From an uncultured Spiribacter sp. (GTDB lineage Bacteria; Pseudomonadota; Gammaproteobacteria; Nitrococcales; Nitrococcaceae): a stretch of DNA of 54,780 bases. Positions 20,363-29,268 of the stretch are shown here, one piece after another. The stretch covers positions 1 to 54,780 of the forward strand of contig CAJXMI010000004.1 of assembly GCA_913056145.1 (NCBI GenBank), given 5' to 3'. Each line of letters begins with the position of its first letter. The first letter of the stretch is position 1. The notes below the pieces were generated by a model. The model saw only the letters and a list, made by a program, of their open reading frames with translations, ran no database searches and was not told the DNA's origin. A program made the translations under genes and the position numbers.

Positions 20363-22342
20363 GTGCACGGACTACACAGCGTTCTCATACTGCTGGCCGC
20401 ATCAGTCGTGGTCGTCGCGTTATTCCGGCGACTGTCACTGCCGCCCATCATCGGCTATCTGGCAGTGGGCATGGCCATTGGCCCCTCCGCGCTCGGGCTC
20501 GTTGAAGACACCGCCGGCACCCATCTGATCGCCGAGTTTGGCGTGGTCTTTCTGCTGTTCACCATTGGCCTGGAGTTCTCATTCCCTCAGCTCCACGCCA
20601 TGCGCTGGGCGGTGGGGGTGCTTGGCTCGATCCAGGTGCTGGTCTGCCTGGCTTTGTTCGGCGCAACGGCCTGGTGGCTGACCGGCTCCTCGGGCGCGGG
20701 CATTGTGCTCGGCGGCGCGCTGGCGCTTTCCTCCACCGCGATTGTCACCAAGCAGCTCACCGAACAACTCGAGATTCATACCCGGCATGGGCGGCGGGCA
20801 GTGGGCGTGCTCCTGTTCCAGGATCTGGCCGTCGTGCCCCTGCTCATCGCGATTCCCATTCTGGCCGGCAACGCCAATGACTCACTGGCAACCGAGCTGG
20901 GTCTGGCACTCCTGAAGGGCATACTGGTATTCGCCGCCATGGTGTGGATTGGCCGCAAGGGGCTTCGGCCCATTTTCCATGAAGTGGCCGCGGCGCGCTC
21001 CAACGAGCTATTCACGCTGACCGTGCTGCTCATCGCCATCGCCGCCGCGTGGTTTACCCACCTGGCTGGCCTGTCGCTGGCACTGGGCGCATTTCTGGCC
21101 GGCATCATGCTGGGAGAGACCGAATACCGCCACCAGATCGATGCCGATATACGGCCGTTTCGCGATGTGCTGCTGGGTTTTTTCTTTATCACCGTCGGGA
21201 TGGTCATCGATCTGTCCGTGCTACTGCTTGGCCTGCACTGGGTAGTGCTCATCGCCGCGGCGATGATGCTGTTCAAGGGCGCGCTGGTCTTTGCCATTGC
21301 GCGCTTTGTTGACAGCCCGCAGGACGCCACGCGCACCGCCATCATCCTGGGCAATGGCGGCGAGTTCGGCTTTGCACTGATCGCCCTGGCGCTCAGTGCC
21401 GGACTGCTTGAACCGGATATGACGCAACACGTCCTGGCCGCCATTGTACTGAGCATGATCGCCGCCCCGTTGCTCATCCGGCACAACGAAAAACTTGCCG
21501 AACGGCTGGCCGGCCGCGCCGGGAGTCCCGTGGATGCGGTGGCGGCCGAATCAGATGTGGCCCGCCTTGGCGAGACGCTTGATGGGCATGTTGTGCTCTG
21601 TGGCTATGGGCGCACAGGCCAGAACATCGCCCGCTTCCTGGACCAGGAGGGCATCGCCTATCTGGCGCTCGACCTCGACCCGCAGCGCGTGCAGGAAGCA
21701 CGCAGTGCGGGCGAGTCGGTGAGTTATGGCGACTGCGAGCGTCGCGAGATATTGCAGGCGGCAGGGCTTGAGCGCGCGCGCATGCTGGTACTGAGCTTTG
21801 ATGACCCCGCAGCCAGCATGAAGGTGCTGGAGCATACCCGCGGTGAGCGTCCCGATCTTCCGGTACTGGCCCGCACCCGCGATGACCGCTGGATCGAGCA
21901 GTTCGAGGATTCCGGGGCCACGGTGGTTGTGCCCGAGGTGCTCGAGGCCAGCCTCATGCTTGCCTCGCATGTGCTGGCACTGCTTGGCGTCCCGATGGCG
22001 CGGGTCTTTCGTTATGTGCGCGAAGTCCGGGGCGACCGCTATCGCTTGCTGCGCGGCTACTTTCATGGTGCCGAGCGCATGGATATGGAAAAGGCGGATC
22101 GCTTTCGCGAACAGCTACACGCCGTCACCCTGACCGGGCAGGCACGGGCCATCGGCAAGCCGCTTGCCGACATTGATCTGGAGAAATCCGGCGTTCAGGT
22201 GACCGCCGTGCGTCGTGGCGGGATCCGTGGCCCGCAGCCCGACCCGGGGACCGTGCTGCGTGATGGGGATGTTTTGGTGCTCTACGGAACACCCGAGGCG
22301 CTCGAGCACGCCGAGCACCAGCTGCTGGGCGGCGAGCGCTAG
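20363..22342 (+). CDS. KefB-like CPA2 monovalent cation:proton antiporter with TrkA-N and TrkA-C domains
   Basis: Many TM segments, GRRAVGVLLFQDLAVVPLL, C-terminal HVVLCGYGRTGQNIARFLDQEGI (RCK). Confidence 0.92.
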   Translation: MHGLHSVLILLAASVVVVALFRRLSLPPIIGYLAVGMAIGPSALGLVEDTAGTHLIAEFGVVFLLFTIGLEFSFPQLHAMRWAVGVLGSIQVLVCLALFGATAWWLTGSSGAGIVLGGALALSSTAIVTKQLTEQLEIHTRHGRRAVGVLLFQDLAVVPLLIAIPILAGNANDSLATELGLALLKGILVFAAMVWIGRKGLRPIFHEVAAARSNELFTLTVLLIAIAAAWFTHLAGLSLALGAFLAGIMLGETEYRHQIDADIRPFRDVLLGFFFITVGMVIDLSVLLLGLHWVVLIAAAMMLFKGALVFAIARFVDSPQDATRTAIILGNGGEFGFALIALALSAGLLEPDMTQHVLAAIVLSMIAAPLLIRHNEKLAERLAGRAGSPVDAVAAESDVARLGETLDGHVVLCGYGRTGQNIARFLDQEGIAYLALDLDPQRVQEARSAGESVSYGDCERREILQAAGLERARMLVLSFDDPAASMKVLEHTRGERPDLPVLARTRDDRWIEQFEDSGATVVVPEVLEASLMLASHVLALLGVPMARVFRYVREVRGDRYRLLRGYFHGAERMDMEKADRFREQLHAVTLTGQARAIGKPLADIDLEKSGVQVTAVRRGGIRGPQPDPGTVLRDGDVLVLYGTPEALEHAEHQLLGGER

Positions 22343-22377
22343 CGCGGCGCAAGCGGCCCGCACCGTCTGCGCCAGAA

Positions 22378-22887
22378 TCAGGACTCGGGGATATCGAGCC
22401 CGGTCTCGCCTTCGATCATCCACTCGATTGCGGCACGGATCTCTTCTTCACTGGCGGCGGCACCCTGCGCCGGCATATTGCCGTAGCCGTTGACGACATT
22501 GCCGATCAACGTCTCCCAGCCCTTGCCAATGCGCTCGTTCCAGCCATCGACATCGCCCACACCGGGGGCATTGAGGAAATTGCCCTGGTGACAGGCAATG
22601 CAGACCGCCTGGGTCACCTGCTCGCCGCTACGGACCTCGGTGACACCGGAGTCGGCCGCTTCATCCTGCGCCGAGGCCATGGCAGGGGCAGGCTCGCCGG
22701 TCAGCCGTACCGCAAAGCTGGGAGCCAGATTGGCGGCGCCGCGTTCTTCGGCAAGCGCTTGCTGCTCGGCGCTGTCAGTGCCAAAGAAAATGTTGGCGAT
22801 CAGCACCAGCACCACGGTGATACCGACCAGACCGGCAATGACGATGGCAAAGTTGCGGATGAAAAGACTGTCCTGCTCGGCGCTCAC
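22378..22887 (-). CDS. Cytochrome c5-like c-type cytochrome
   Basis: N-terminal TM anchor; [18 protein letters not shown] heme motif CxxCH; distal Met in YGNMPAQG. Confidence 0.9.
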   Translation of the reverse strand: MSAEQDSLFIRNFAIVIAGLVGITVVLVLIANIFFGTDSAEQQALAEERGAANLAPSFAVRLTGEPAPAMASAQDEAADSGVTEVRSGEQVTQAVCIACHQGNFLNAPGVGDVDGWNERIGKGWETLIGNVVNGYGNMPAQGAAASEEEIRAAIEWMIEGETGLDIPES

Positions 22888-22983
22888 GATGCAATCCTCA
22901 TAATTGAAGGCATAAGTGGCGACGAGTATAGCCAGAATGCCCCCGCCGGGAAACTAGGGCTATGCCGTGGCCCGCGTTGCCGG

Positions 22984-22989
22984 TACAAT
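22984..22989 (+). promoter_or_regulatory. Putative -10 element (TACAAT) of tRNA-Arg
   Basis: TACAAT 11 bp before the tRNA 5' end; no convincing -35. Confidence 0.4.
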
Positions 22990-23000
22990 CGGCTCGCATT

Positions 23001-23077
23001 GCGCCCGTAGCTCAGCTGGATAGAGTGTCGGCCTCCGAAGCCGAAGGTCGCAGGTTCGAATCCTGCCGGGCGCGCCA
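23001..23077 (+). tRNA. tRNA-Arg(CCG), CCA encoded
   Basis: Acceptor GCGCCCG/CGGGCGC + G + CCA; anticodon stem TCGGC/GCCGA with loop CTCCGAA (anticodon CCG); T-arm CAGGTTCGAATCCTG. Confidence 0.97.
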
Positions 23078-23130
23078 ACCTCCTCGCCCCAGCCCCGGAG
23101 CGCCTATCTCAGCGTGAGGAACCGCAAGCC

Positions 23131-24153
23131 GTGAAAGCGTATTTCGACAGTCGTCAGGATCTGCATCACCCCCGCACCTACTTCACCCGCGGCCAGATGC
23201 GCGCCCCACAGGAGATTCCCGAGCGCAGCGGTCACATCCGCTCCGGGCTCGAGGCATCGGGCATTCACGTCGAGGCCGTCGAGGATCATGGGATACAGCC
23301 GATCAGCCGGGTCCATGACCTGGGTTATCTGCGCTTCCTGGCGTCGTGCCACCGCCGCTGGAAAGCCATGCCCGAGGACTGGGGCGACGAGGTCCTTTCC
23401 AACATCTTCGTGCGCTCACCCAACCCGCTGCGCGGGATCCTGGCCGAGGCCGCGCGTTACCTGGCAGACGGCAGCTGCCCGGTGGGCGAGCACACCTGGG
23501 AGGCGGCCTACTGGTCGGCCCAGGGCGCCGTCACGGCGGCCAATGACATCCTGGCCGGCGACCCGATGAGCTTTGCCCTTTGTCGTCCGCCCGGTCATCA
23601 CGCCCGCGTCGATGCCGCCGGCGGGTTCTGCTATCTCAACAATGCGGCCATCGCCGCCGAGCACCTGCGCCAGCGCTATGCCCGGGTTGCGGTACTGGAC
23701 ACCGACGTACACCACGGCCAGGGCATTCAGGAGATTTTCTACGAGCGCGACGACGTGCTCTACATCTCCATCCATGGCGACCCCACCAACTTCTACCCGG
23801 TCGTCACCGGCTTCGAAGACGAGCGCGGCGCCGGCCGCGGGCTGGGCTACAACATCAATCTGCCGCTGCCGCATGGCTCCGATGCCGATGCGTTTTTCGG
23901 CCAGCTCGACGCCGCGTTCAACGCGATCCGACTGTTCGCACCCGATGCGCTGGTTCTCTCGAACGGCTTTGATATCTATCGCGAAGACCCGCAGGCAAAG
24001 ATCGCCGTGGACTCAGCCGACATCGAACAACTGGGTGCTCGCGTGGCCTCGCTCGACCTGCCGACACTGATCATCCAGGAAGGCGGCTATCACTACGACA
24101 GCCTGGCGGATAACACGCGACATCTCATACAGGGCCTGACCAAGGGGCACTAG
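23131..24153 (+). CDS. Histone deacetylase superfamily, acetylpolyamine amidohydrolase-like
   Basis: FALCRPPGHHARVDAAGGFCYLNNAAIAA; VAVLDTDVHHGQGIQEIFYERDDVLYISIHGDP; LSNGFDIYREDP. Confidence 0.92.
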   Translation: MKAYFDSRQDLHHPRTYFTRGQMRAPQEIPERSGHIRSGLEASGIHVEAVEDHGIQPISRVHDLGYLRFLASCHRRWKAMPEDWGDEVLSNIFVRSPNPLRGILAEAARYLADGSCPVGEHTWEAAYWSAQGAVTAANDILAGDPMSFALCRPPGHHARVDAAGGFCYLNNAAIAAEHLRQRYARVAVLDTDVHHGQGIQEIFYERDDVLYISIHGDPTNFYPVVTGFEDERGAGRGLGYNINLPLPHGSDADAFFGQLDAAFNAIRLFAPDALVLSNGFDIYREDPQAKIAVDSADIEQLGARVASLDLPTLIIQEGGYHYDSLADNTRHLIQGLTKGH

Positions 24154-24177
24154 GCGGGTTGGCCCATTGGGCCACGC

Positions 24178-24294
24178 TCAGTGGGTGCTGGCCAGATAGT
24201 CGACCAGCACCAGGCCGATGATCGCCGCCAGGGTAATAATGAGGGCCAGCCGGCTATAGGGCGGTCGCGAATCGTTGGCGTCCCGATCGTTCAT
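24178..24294 (-). CDS. 38-aa single-TM small protein
   Basis: MNDRDANDSRPPYSRLALIITLAAIIGLVLVDYLASTH; ATG one base after the TGA of the YeeE/YedE gene (TGA-C-ATG). Confidence 0.6.
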   Translation of the reverse strand: MNDRDANDSRPPYSRLALIITLAAIIGLVLVDYLASTH

Positions 24295-24295
24295 G

Positions 24296-25507
24296 TCAGT
24301 TGCCCATCCCGAATCGTGGCCGCAGCGCAACGCCCACGATCGAGCCAAGAAAGCCAAAGACAAACCAGACCCAGCCATGCAGGCTGCCCGAGGCAATGCC
24401 GCTAAAAAACGCGCCAATGTTGCAGCCAAACGCAAGACGGGCGCCATAGCCCATGCACAACCCCCCGATGACGGCGGCACTGACATTGCCAATGCCCAGG
24501 CGGTTCTGACTGCCGGCGTTAAACTTGCCGGCGAGCCCGGCCGCCAGCATGGCCCCCAGAATGAGCCCAAAGGCCATCACCGAGGTGATATCGAGCAGCA
24601 CACTCTGCTCGAGCACGCGGGCCGGATACGCCCAGGTCCAGTACTCGAACTGTGCCATGTCAACGCCAATGGCACTGAGGGCCTTCGCCCCCCAGACGGC
24701 GAAGGCGAATGTAATCCCCCAGGGCCGACCCGCCAGCAGCAATGTCGCAAGGCCCAGCACCGCCAATGCCACGACCCCCCAGACAAGGGGCCAGTCGCCG
24801 CTCACGAGCGTGCGCAGCCATGACCGTCCGGGCGCAACAAGCAGCGGCTCGACGTTGCCATGCCGGTCACGCTCCACTGCCAGGATGACACCCCCCAGTG
24901 CCAGCAGCAGGGCAACCTGCAACAGCAGACCGCCCAGCGGGTCGAGTGCAGCGGCCAGATCAACAGGGCCCAGGTTGGGCCCGGACAGCCACCAGGGCAG
25001 ATGCAAGGTGCCAAGTACCGACCCGGCGATGAACGCGATCAGGGTAATCAGCATGCGGCGGTTGCCCGCCCCGACGGTAAACAGCGTCCCCGAGCCGCAG
25101 CCACCGCCCAGCTGCATGCCAATGCCAAACAGGAAACTGCCTACCACCACGAATGTGCCCACCGGCGCGATGGCGCCGGCGGCCTGCCCCCCGGCAATGA
25201 CGGGAATAAAGAGCACCGAGGCCAGCCCCAGCAGCAGTAGCTGGGCGCGCAGACCGCGGCTGCGCCGGCGCACAATGAAGTTGCGCCAGCCCGCGGTAAA
25301 ACCAAAGGCGGCATGATACAGCGCTACGCCAAGCCCCCCACCAATCAGGAACAGCCAGAACAGCCGGAGCGAGCCCAGCTGCCAGACCATTCCGCCCAGC
25401 ACCAGGCCCGCCAGTATCACGCTGGTGATGACAAACCGATCGCCCCCCAGCGCGCGCGCGGCATGCCGGGGGGATTCGCCGTTTATGGCCTCGGCAAGGG
25501 TACTCAC
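24296..25507 (-). CDS. YeeE/YedE family protein (thiosulfate/sulfur transporter-like)
   Basis: Multi-TM with GGGCGSGTLF and FGCNIGAFFSG cysteine motifs; GTG start MSTLAEAINGESP. Confidence 0.88.
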   Translation of the reverse strand: MSTLAEAINGESPRHAARALGGDRFVITSVILAGLVLGGMVWQLGSLRLFWLFLIGGGLGVALYHAAFGFTAGWRNFIVRRRSRGLRAQLLLLGLASVLFIPVIAGGQAAGAIAPVGTFVVVGSFLFGIGMQLGGGCGSGTLFTVGAGNRRMLITLIAFIAGSVLGTLHLPWWLSGPNLGPVDLAAALDPLGGLLLQVALLLALGGVILAVERDRHGNVEPLLVAPGRSWLRTLVSGDWPLVWGVVALAVLGLATLLLAGRPWGITFAFAVWGAKALSAIGVDMAQFEYWTWAYPARVLEQSVLLDITSVMAFGLILGAMLAAGLAGKFNAGSQNRLGIGNVSAAVIGGLCMGYGARLAFGCNIGAFFSGIASGSLHGWVWFVFGFLGSIVGVALRPRFGMGN

Positions 25508-25523
25508 AAGGCAATCACCCGGA

Positions 25524-26477
25524 TTAGTTGAGCAGCTGGCTGAGTGCCCGCTGACCCCGCACCAGCTCGCGGGAGTCATCCTGCGTCCACGCGGTCATGG
25601 AGCCATCGTAGAGAGACACGTCGGCCAGGCCAGCCACCTCGGAGAGGGCAAACCAGCTGGTCGCGGCCCAGTGGCCGGTGTTGCAGAACGAGACCACGGG
25701 GCCGTCGCCATCAATCCCGGCCGTGCGGATCAGGTCATTGATTTCGTCGCGATCCAGAAAGTACGCCGTGCCTTCGGTGACCAGCAGCTGCTGCTCAAGG
25801 CTCGCAGCCCCCGGAATGGTCCCCGCGCGGCGAGCGGCCGGATGCTTGGCCTCACCCGCGTACTGCGCGGCCGGACGCGCGTCGACCAGCTGATGGCCTT
25901 GGGCACGGGCCTGTTCCACAGCGGCCGTATCGGCCAGCAACTCGGGGCGGACATCGGCGGTGAAGCCGCCAGCCTCAGGCGCTGGACGGCCGCTGGCCAC
26001 CTCCCCGCCCGACTCGACCCAGGCACGGTAGCCGCCGTTCAGAATGGCCACATCGTCGTGTCCCAGATACTTGAATGTCCAGTAGACCCGAGCCGCGCTG
26101 CCAAAGTCGGTGGACCCAACGCCGGCCGGCACAACCACGACGCTGTCGTCATTATCGATCCCGAGGCCGCCGATGAGCGTCTCCAGTCGATCGACGGACG
26201 GCAGCACACCAGGCACCGCGCCGTCGGTCACGCGCCAACCGGCGCCGGTGTAGCTTGCATAGACCGCACCGGGGATATGCCCGGCCGCAAAGCCCTCGGC
26301 ATCGGTGCCATCAATGGCGGAGCGCACATCCAGCACCACCAGATCCTGATTATCGAGATGACCGGCCAGCCAGTCGCTGTCCACCAGCGGCGTCACGGCA
26401 GGGCCTGCGAACGCAGTGCCAAAGGCCAGCACCCCGGACAGTGCCGTCACTGAGAGAAAGGGAATCCTGAACGCCAT
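25524..26477 (-). CDS. Periplasmic two-domain rhodanese / sulfurtransferase
   Basis: Signal peptide MAFRIPFLSVTALSGVLAFGTAFA; VLDVRSAIDG, catalytic loop SFCNTGHWAATSWFAL. Confidence 0.9.
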   Translation of the reverse strand: MAFRIPFLSVTALSGVLAFGTAFAGPAVTPLVDSDWLAGHLDNQDLVVLDVRSAIDGTDAEGFAAGHIPGAVYASYTGAGWRVTDGAVPGVLPSVDRLETLIGGLGIDNDDSVVVVPAGVGSTDFGSAARVYWTFKYLGHDDVAILNGGYRAWVESGGEVASGRPAPEAGGFTADVRPELLADTAAVEQARAQGHQLVDARPAAQYAGEAKHPAARRAGTIPGAASLEQQLLVTEGTAYFLDRDEINDLIRTAGIDGDGPVVSFCNTGHWAATSWFALSEVAGLADVSLYDGSMTAWTQDDSRELVRGQRALSQLLN

Positions 26478-26529
26478 GCGAAGTCTCCGCTGAATCGAAT
26501 GAGACCGACGAGCCTACCGGAGTGCTTAG

Positions 26530-26561
26530 ATATTGGAAGAACGGATTTACTCTAACAATAT
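26530..26561. promoter_or_regulatory. Inverted repeat, candidate operator
   Basis: ATATTGGAAG (26530-26539) N12 CTAACAATAT (26552-26561); matching ATATTG..AG / CT..CAATAT arms, 53-84 bp upstream of rhodanese ATG. Confidence 0.45.
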
Positions 26562-26579
26562 GCCCGTTGGTTATATCGA

Positions 26580-26723
26580 TTGATGCCAGAGTGTCACAAG
26601 CGGTCATCCAGCCTGGCTCTTCCCGCCATCGGCCGTTCTTCCTATCATTTACCCCATCGCAGGGCAGCGTCCCTGCCACCGACTCTCCTCCTCTTGGCCG
26701 GCCCTAGTGTCGGCTTTTTTTTT
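26580..26723 (+). ncRNA. Candidate trans-acting small RNA (5' end uncertain)
   Basis: Non-coding gap; hairpin GCAGGG-CAGCGT-CCCTGC (26659-26676), exposed TCTCCTCCTC, then terminator hairpin + T9; no upstream + strand gene for >2.5 kb. Confidence 0.45.
26697..26723 (+). terminator. Rho-independent terminator on + strand (orphan)
   Basis: GCCGGC (26697-26702) loop CCTAGT, GTCGGC (26709-26714), then nine T. Confidence 0.7.
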
Positions 26724-27615
26724 ATTCGAACCAGGCCTGCAGACGGGGCAGGAAGCGCGCCAGCTCGCCGGTCATGATGGCAAAGTCGGCGTCGAACCGC
26801 TCCGCAGCGCTTTCCGCTTCGCGATCATCCGCGTCCGACTGAACCAGGTCGGAAAAGCGCAGGCGCTTGACCGACAAATCCGCATCGAGCATGGCATTGA
26901 TACGACCGTCCCAATCAATCGCCAGCCGCCGAATGCGCTTGCCGGCCCGGATATGGGCACGGATTTCGTCGCTGCGCAGATCCTGACGCTTGCAACGCAC
27001 CTCGGCGCCCTCGCTGCGCGGGTCTTCAAAGACCGCTTCTTCGCCGGGTTCCAGATCACTCGGAAAGCGATCCCGCGCCAGCCACTCCGTCATCACCTGT
27101 GCGGGCGAGCTATCGGTCTGAAACGGGCGCACCGGCAGGCTGCCCAGCATGGCGCGCAAATCGTCGGTCAGGAGCTCGGCCTCGCGCCAGGTGGCGGCAT
27201 CCACCACCAGCCAGCGGCCCTCGGGGTCGATATAGGCATAGGCCCGCCGGCTTTTGGTGAAGGCGCGCGGCAACAAATCCAGGGTGACCTCTTCCTTGAG
27301 CCGGGCCTTTTCGCGCCGCCCCATAGGCCGGCCCATGGCGTCCTCGCGCTCACTGATCCGCTGCTCCACCTGCTCGCGCACCACGGCAGGCGGCAGCACG
27401 CGCGACTCGGTCTGCAGGCAGATCATCAGGCACTGGCTGGCGGCATGCACCAGCTGCTCACTATCACCCCCCAGCGGAGGCACCCAGCCACGCGACTCGG
27501 GATCATGCCCGCCAACGGGATGAAACACACCGGGCTGCAGGCGCTCCTCGAGCTGCTCGGCATCAATGGAGAACGCGTCAGCCAGCTGGTAGACGCAGAG
27601 ATTGCGAAACCACAT
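26722..27615 (-). CDS. rdgC: Recombination-associated protein RdgC
   Basis: MWFRNLCVYQLADAF; FVPPLGGDSEQLVHA-like (WVPPLGGDSEQLVHAASQCLMICLQTESRVLPPAVVREQV); EKARLKEEVTLDLLPRAF. Confidence 0.95.
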   Translation of the reverse strand: MWFRNLCVYQLADAFSIDAEQLEERLQPGVFHPVGGHDPESRGWVPPLGGDSEQLVHAASQCLMICLQTESRVLPPAVVREQVEQRISEREDAMGRPMGRREKARLKEEVTLDLLPRAFTKSRRAYAYIDPEGRWLVVDAATWREAELLTDDLRAMLGSLPVRPFQTDSSPAQVMTEWLARDRFPSDLEPGEEAVFEDPRSEGAEVRCKRQDLRSDEIRAHIRAGKRIRRLAIDWDGRINAMLDADLSVKRLRFSDLVQSDADDREAESAAERFDADFAIMTGELARFLPRLQAWFE

Positions 27616-27649
27616 GGATTTATTGTGTCCGGTTATCTAATAAAATGCG

Positions 27650-28780
27650 TTAAAGGGCAGCGCGGGCAGCCAGTGCCCGGCGCGCCGCATCGTCACGGTC
27701 ATCGCCCAGAGCCGTGATATGGCCCATCTTGCGTCCTGGTTGCGGCTCGGCCTTGCCATACAAATGCAGATTGACGCGCGGGTCGGCGAGAGCCGCCTGC
27801 CAGTCGGGCTCGCCGGCAGCCCAGCGCTCGCCCAGCAGGTTGGCCATGGCCACGGGCGCGACCCGGGCCGTATCACCAAGCGGCAGGCCACATACGGCAC
27901 GCAGCTGCTGATCAAACTGGCTGCTCGCACACCCCTCAATGGTCAGATGCCCGGAGTTATGCGGCCGCGGCGCCAGTTCATTCACGATCAATGCGCCGTC
28001 CCGGGTCAGGAACAGCTCGATGCAGAGCACGCCCACCACCTCCAGCGACTCCAGGACGGTGTGGGCAATGTCCCGCGCCGCCTGGGCCTGGGCGGGCTGC
28101 AACGGCATATCGGCAATCGAGAGATCCAGAATGTGGCTGGCATGCCGGTTTTCGATCAGGCCATAGTCGACCATCGTGCCGTCGAGCCCGCGGGCCGCCA
28201 CCACCGACAGTTCGGCGGCAAAGTCGACCACACCCTCGAGCACCGCTGGACCACCCCCGATGGCCGCCCAGGCCGTGGCCGGGTCGGTGTCGGCCTCAAT
28301 GCGGGTCTGGCCCTTGCCGTCGTAGCCAAAACCCGCGGTCTTGAGGATGGCCGGCGTGCCGATGCGCTCAATGGCTCCAGGCAGTTCGGCGCCCTCAGCA
28401 ACCGCCTCGAAAGGGGCGGTTGGCAGGCCCGCCGCGGCCAGTGCCCGCTTTTCGCGCAGCCGGTTCTGGGTGATGTGCAGCACCCCGCCATCCGGGCGCA
28501 CGGGGGCATGCCGGGCGGCACAGTCCGCTGCCGCAAAGGCCACGTTCTCGAACTCGAACGTCACCACATCGACCGTGCGGGCAAATGCGGCAATGGCGTC
28601 GAGGTCATCGTAATCGGCGACGATTTCGCGGTCGGCCAGCTGGCCGGTCGGCGTGTCCCGGCCCGGTGACAGGGTATGCACCCGATAGCCCATGCGCCGC
28701 GCCGCCTGCGCCAGCATGCGCCCCAGCTGGCCGCTGCCCAGGATGCCAATGGTTGCGCCGGGCAGAACCGCTGTGCTCAA
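27650..28780 (-). CDS. purK: 5-(carboxyamino)imidazole ribonucleotide synthase
   Basis: [60 protein letters not shown]. Confidence 0.96.
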   Translation of the reverse strand: MSTAVLPGATIGILGSGQLGRMLAQAARRMGYRVHTLSPGRDTPTGQLADREIVADYDDLDAIAAFARTVDVVTFEFENVAFAAADCAARHAPVRPDGGVLHITQNRLREKRALAAAGLPTAPFEAVAEGAELPGAIERIGTPAILKTAGFGYDGKGQTRIEADTDPATAWAAIGGGPAVLEGVVDFAAELSVVAARGLDGTMVDYGLIENRHASHILDLSIADMPLQPAQAQAARDIAHTVLESLEVVGVLCIELFLTRDGALIVNELAPRPHNSGHLTIEGCASSQFDQQLRAVCGLPLGDTARVAPVAMANLLGERWAAGEPDWQAALADPRVNLHLYGKAEPQPGRKMGHITALGDDRDDAARRALAARAAL

Positions 28781-29268
28781 GGCAGCTCGTCCTCGATCAC
28801 CTTGCGCGCCTGCGCATCCCGAAACGCCTGCAGGGCCTCGACGAGGGCCGGATCATCCGCCGCCAGCAGCGATACGGCAAACAACGCGGCATTGCGCGCC
28901 CCGGCCTCGCCGATCGCAAATGTCGCAACCGGGACGCCGCCCGGCATCTGAACGATCGACAGCAGCGAGTCGAGCCCCTTCAGCGCCTTGCTCTGCACGG
29001 GCACGCCCAGCACCGGAACGGTGGTCTGCGCGGCCACCATGCCAGGCAGGTGGGCCGCGCCCCCGGCACCGGCAATGATGGCCCGCAGCCCGCGCTCGCG
29101 CGCCGTTGCGGCATAGTCGTTCATGCGCTCAGGCGTGCGATGCGCCGAGACAATGCGACATTCATGCGGCACACCGAAATCCTTCAGGACCGTATCGGCA
29201 TGCGCCATCGTCTCCCAATCGGAGCGGCTGCCCATAATGATGCCAACGCGGGGCGCCGCATCAACCAT
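28777..29268 (-). CDS. purE: 5-(carboxyamino)imidazole ribonucleotide mutase
   Basis: [52 protein letters not shown]. Confidence 0.96.
   Translation of the reverse strand: MVDAAPRVGIIMGSRSDWETMAHADTVLKDFGVPHECRIVSAHRTPERMNDYAATARERGLRAIIAGAGGAAHLPGMVAAQTTVPVLGVPVQSKALKGLDSLLSIVQMPGGVPVATFAIGEAGARNAALFAVSLLAADDPALVEALQAFRDAQARKVIEDELP

Noticed and set aside
26522-26707. 61-aa + ORF in the rhodanese-rdgC gap (and the overlapping 26580-26777 ORF)
   Set aside because: Poor RBS, low-complexity translation, second ORF runs into rdgC and the terminator; better explained as non-coding
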